A DNA stretch of 34,815 nt, from the NCBI GenBank assembly GCA_025062235.1, contig JANXAE010000021.1:1-34815 (forward strand), in the 5' to 3' direction. Both the position numbers and the translations under genes were made by a program. Shown here piece after piece: positions 33,776 to 34,815 of this stretch. The DNA comes from Bryobacteraceae bacterium. GTDB taxonomy: Bacteria > Acidobacteriota > Terriglobia > Bryobacterales > Bryobacteraceae. The stretch's first letter is position 1. Each line of letters begins with the position of its first letter. Below the pieces are notes generated by a model. The model searched no databases and was not told the DNA's origin. It was given only the letters and a program-made list of their open reading frames with translations.

Positions 33776-34815
33776 TCACCTCGTGCAGGCCAGCGCCTGG
33801 ACCGGGTCCAGACGGCAGATGCGCGCATAAATCCTTTGCTTCTCCTCGCTGTCGCGATCGAGCTTGGAAAGGCAGCGGAACAGCAGCGTCAACGGATGCG
33901 CGACCGTCTCAGGCGCCTCCCACTCCTCCAGTTTCCTCTGTTCGATCTCGTCGGCCAGTTCCTCCAGGATGGGCCACGCCACGGCCTCGTAACCGGCCGC
34001 CATGCACACCTCCGCCAACTGGATGCGCCGCAGGAAGCGCGCGCGCCCGGAGCGCTCCTGTGCGGCCTCGCGAGCCAGGATCTCCACGGCATCCTTGCGC
34101 CGGCCGGCCCGCAGCGCCTCCATGGCGAGCATGTAGGCGTCCGGCGGCTGCTCGCCGGTTTCAACCGGTGCCTCCCCCTCCCAGCGGGGCGGGGGCGTGT
34201 AGCTCTCTTCTGTGCCCTGCTGTTGCGGCGGCGCGGGAAGGATCTCTTCCTTCAGCCAGGCCTGCGTGTCGGCATTGGCCACGGGCGTGTCGTCGCTGAG
34301 CGACCAGTTGGGCAAATCAGGGTAATCGGCCAGCAGCGCGCGCAATTCGGATCGAAGCGCCGAGGCAGGCGCCTCGTAGCCTAGCTCTGACAGGGCGCGA
34401 ACGGCGTGACGTTGCACGTCCAGCCAGGCGCGGCCACACGGCATGCCGGCCGCTTCCTCGGCGGCATCCAGCAGTTCCGGCCAGGACCCTTCGCTGGCCA
34501 GGCGCTTCAACAGCTGCCGGGTCTCGGTGGAAGGAGCCTCGAGCAGCGAAGCGTCCGGGCTCCCCCCAACCGCACGCAGCTCGCCCCAGCGCAGCGCGCG
34601 CAGCAACAGGTAAGGCACCGGGTTGGAGGGATCCTCGCGGCGCAGGAAGCGCGCGGCGGCGATCACCCGCTCGATGGCGTCATCACGGCTTTCCGGCTCG
34701 GGCGCCAGCGCCTTCCGGCGGGGCGGCGCAGGGCGCGCAGCCAGGGGCACGGGCTCCTCGGCGGGCCACGCCTGCTCTTCGAGGACGGTTTCTTCGTAAG
34801 GTGCTTCGGCCTGTT
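33776..34815 (-). CDS. tssA: Type VI secretion protein TssA (VasJ-type C-terminus), 5' end outside window
   Basis: The minus-strand frame is open from 33776 to the window edge, so the gene continues beyond it and its N-terminal ImpA-type domain is cut. The visible part has a charged helical stretch (DDAIERVIAAARFLRREDPSNPVPYLLLRALRWGEL), a Pro/Glu-rich linker (about 34180-34250) and a C-terminal helical domain (LAMEALRAGRRKDAVEILAREA, through LTLLFRCLSKLD) of the VasJ/TssA2 type. TssA caps and organises sheath assembly at the baseplate. A GTG at 34750 is not the true start because upstream codons are coherent (AQAEAPYEETVLEEQAW). It is the first visible gene of the operon. Confidence 0.88.
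   Translation of the reverse strand, partial: QAEAPYEETVLEEQAWPAEEPVPLAARPAPPRRKALAPEPESRDDAIERVIAAARFLRREDPSNPVPYLLLRALRWGELRAVGGSPDASLLEAPSTETRQLLKRLASEGSWPELLDAAEEAAGMPCGRAWLDVQRHAVRALSELGYEAPASALRSELRALLADYPDLPNWSLSDDTPVANADTQAWLKEEILPAPPQQQGTEESYTPPPRWEGEAPVETGEQPPDAYMLAMEALRAGRRKDAVEILAREAAQERSGRARFLRRIQLAEVCMAAGYEAVAWPILEELADEIEQRKLEEWEAPETVAHPLTLLFRCLSKLDRDSEEKQRIYARICRLDPVQALACTR

Overview
The window is GC-rich chromosomal DNA that fits an Acidobacteriota member, probably of the Bryobacterales/Solibacter type. This is inference from gene content: an Oar-like TonB receptor with an N-terminal carboxypeptidase-regulatory domain, a PEP-CTERM surface protein, a PocR-AraC regulator, a ceramidase-like hydrolase beside a family 3 glycosidase, and a type VI secretion (T6SS) operon. 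No plasmid, phage, insertion sequence or CRISPR signature was seen.

Layout. (1) 1-2830, plus strand: cysteinyl-tRNA synthetase (cysS), a PLP-dependent trans-sulfuration enzyme, and a complete selenocysteine tRNA (2732-2830) with UCA anticodon, 8-bp acceptor stem and 9-bp variable arm. (2) 2866-6545, minus strand: a PEP-CTERM/P-domain protein broken by a one-base frameshift, a large secreted protein of unknown function, and an SdpI/DUF1648 membrane protein. (3) 6546-8925: gene-poor DNA containing only a cold-shock protein with a long leader. (4) 8926-12335: uridine kinase, a LOG-family protein whose stop codon overlaps it convergently, and a PocR-AraC regulator. (5) 12390-20900: a DegT-family aminotransferase (minus), then on the plus strand a TonB-dependent receptor interrupted by an in-frame TAG, a ceramidase-like protein that appears to lack its N-terminal catalytic half, and a GH3 enzyme. 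This looks like a nutrient uptake/degradation locus that is partly decaying. (6) 20913-23270, minus: threonylcarbamoyl-AMP synthase, prfB with its programmed +1 frameshift, and a 62-residue helical protein. (7) 23352-34815, minus: in transcription order tssA (cut by the window edge), tssE, tssF, tssG, clpV, vgrG, a PAAR protein with a C-terminal HELIH zinc-peptidase domain, a small exported protein that is the candidate immunity partner, and a metallophosphoesterase.

The most interesting element is the T6SS 3' end. The spike protein VgrG is followed at 9 bp by a PAAR tip fused to a putative M91-like metallopeptidase, and then at 5 bp by an unrecognised exported protein. This has the architecture of an effector/immunity pair in a phylum where T6SS effectors are little studied. 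Secondary points are UGA recoding seen twice (tRNA-Sec and the RF2 frameshift), several single-lesion gene breaks (frameshift, amber codon, internal deletion), GH3 active-site substitutions and an AT-rich perfect palindrome.
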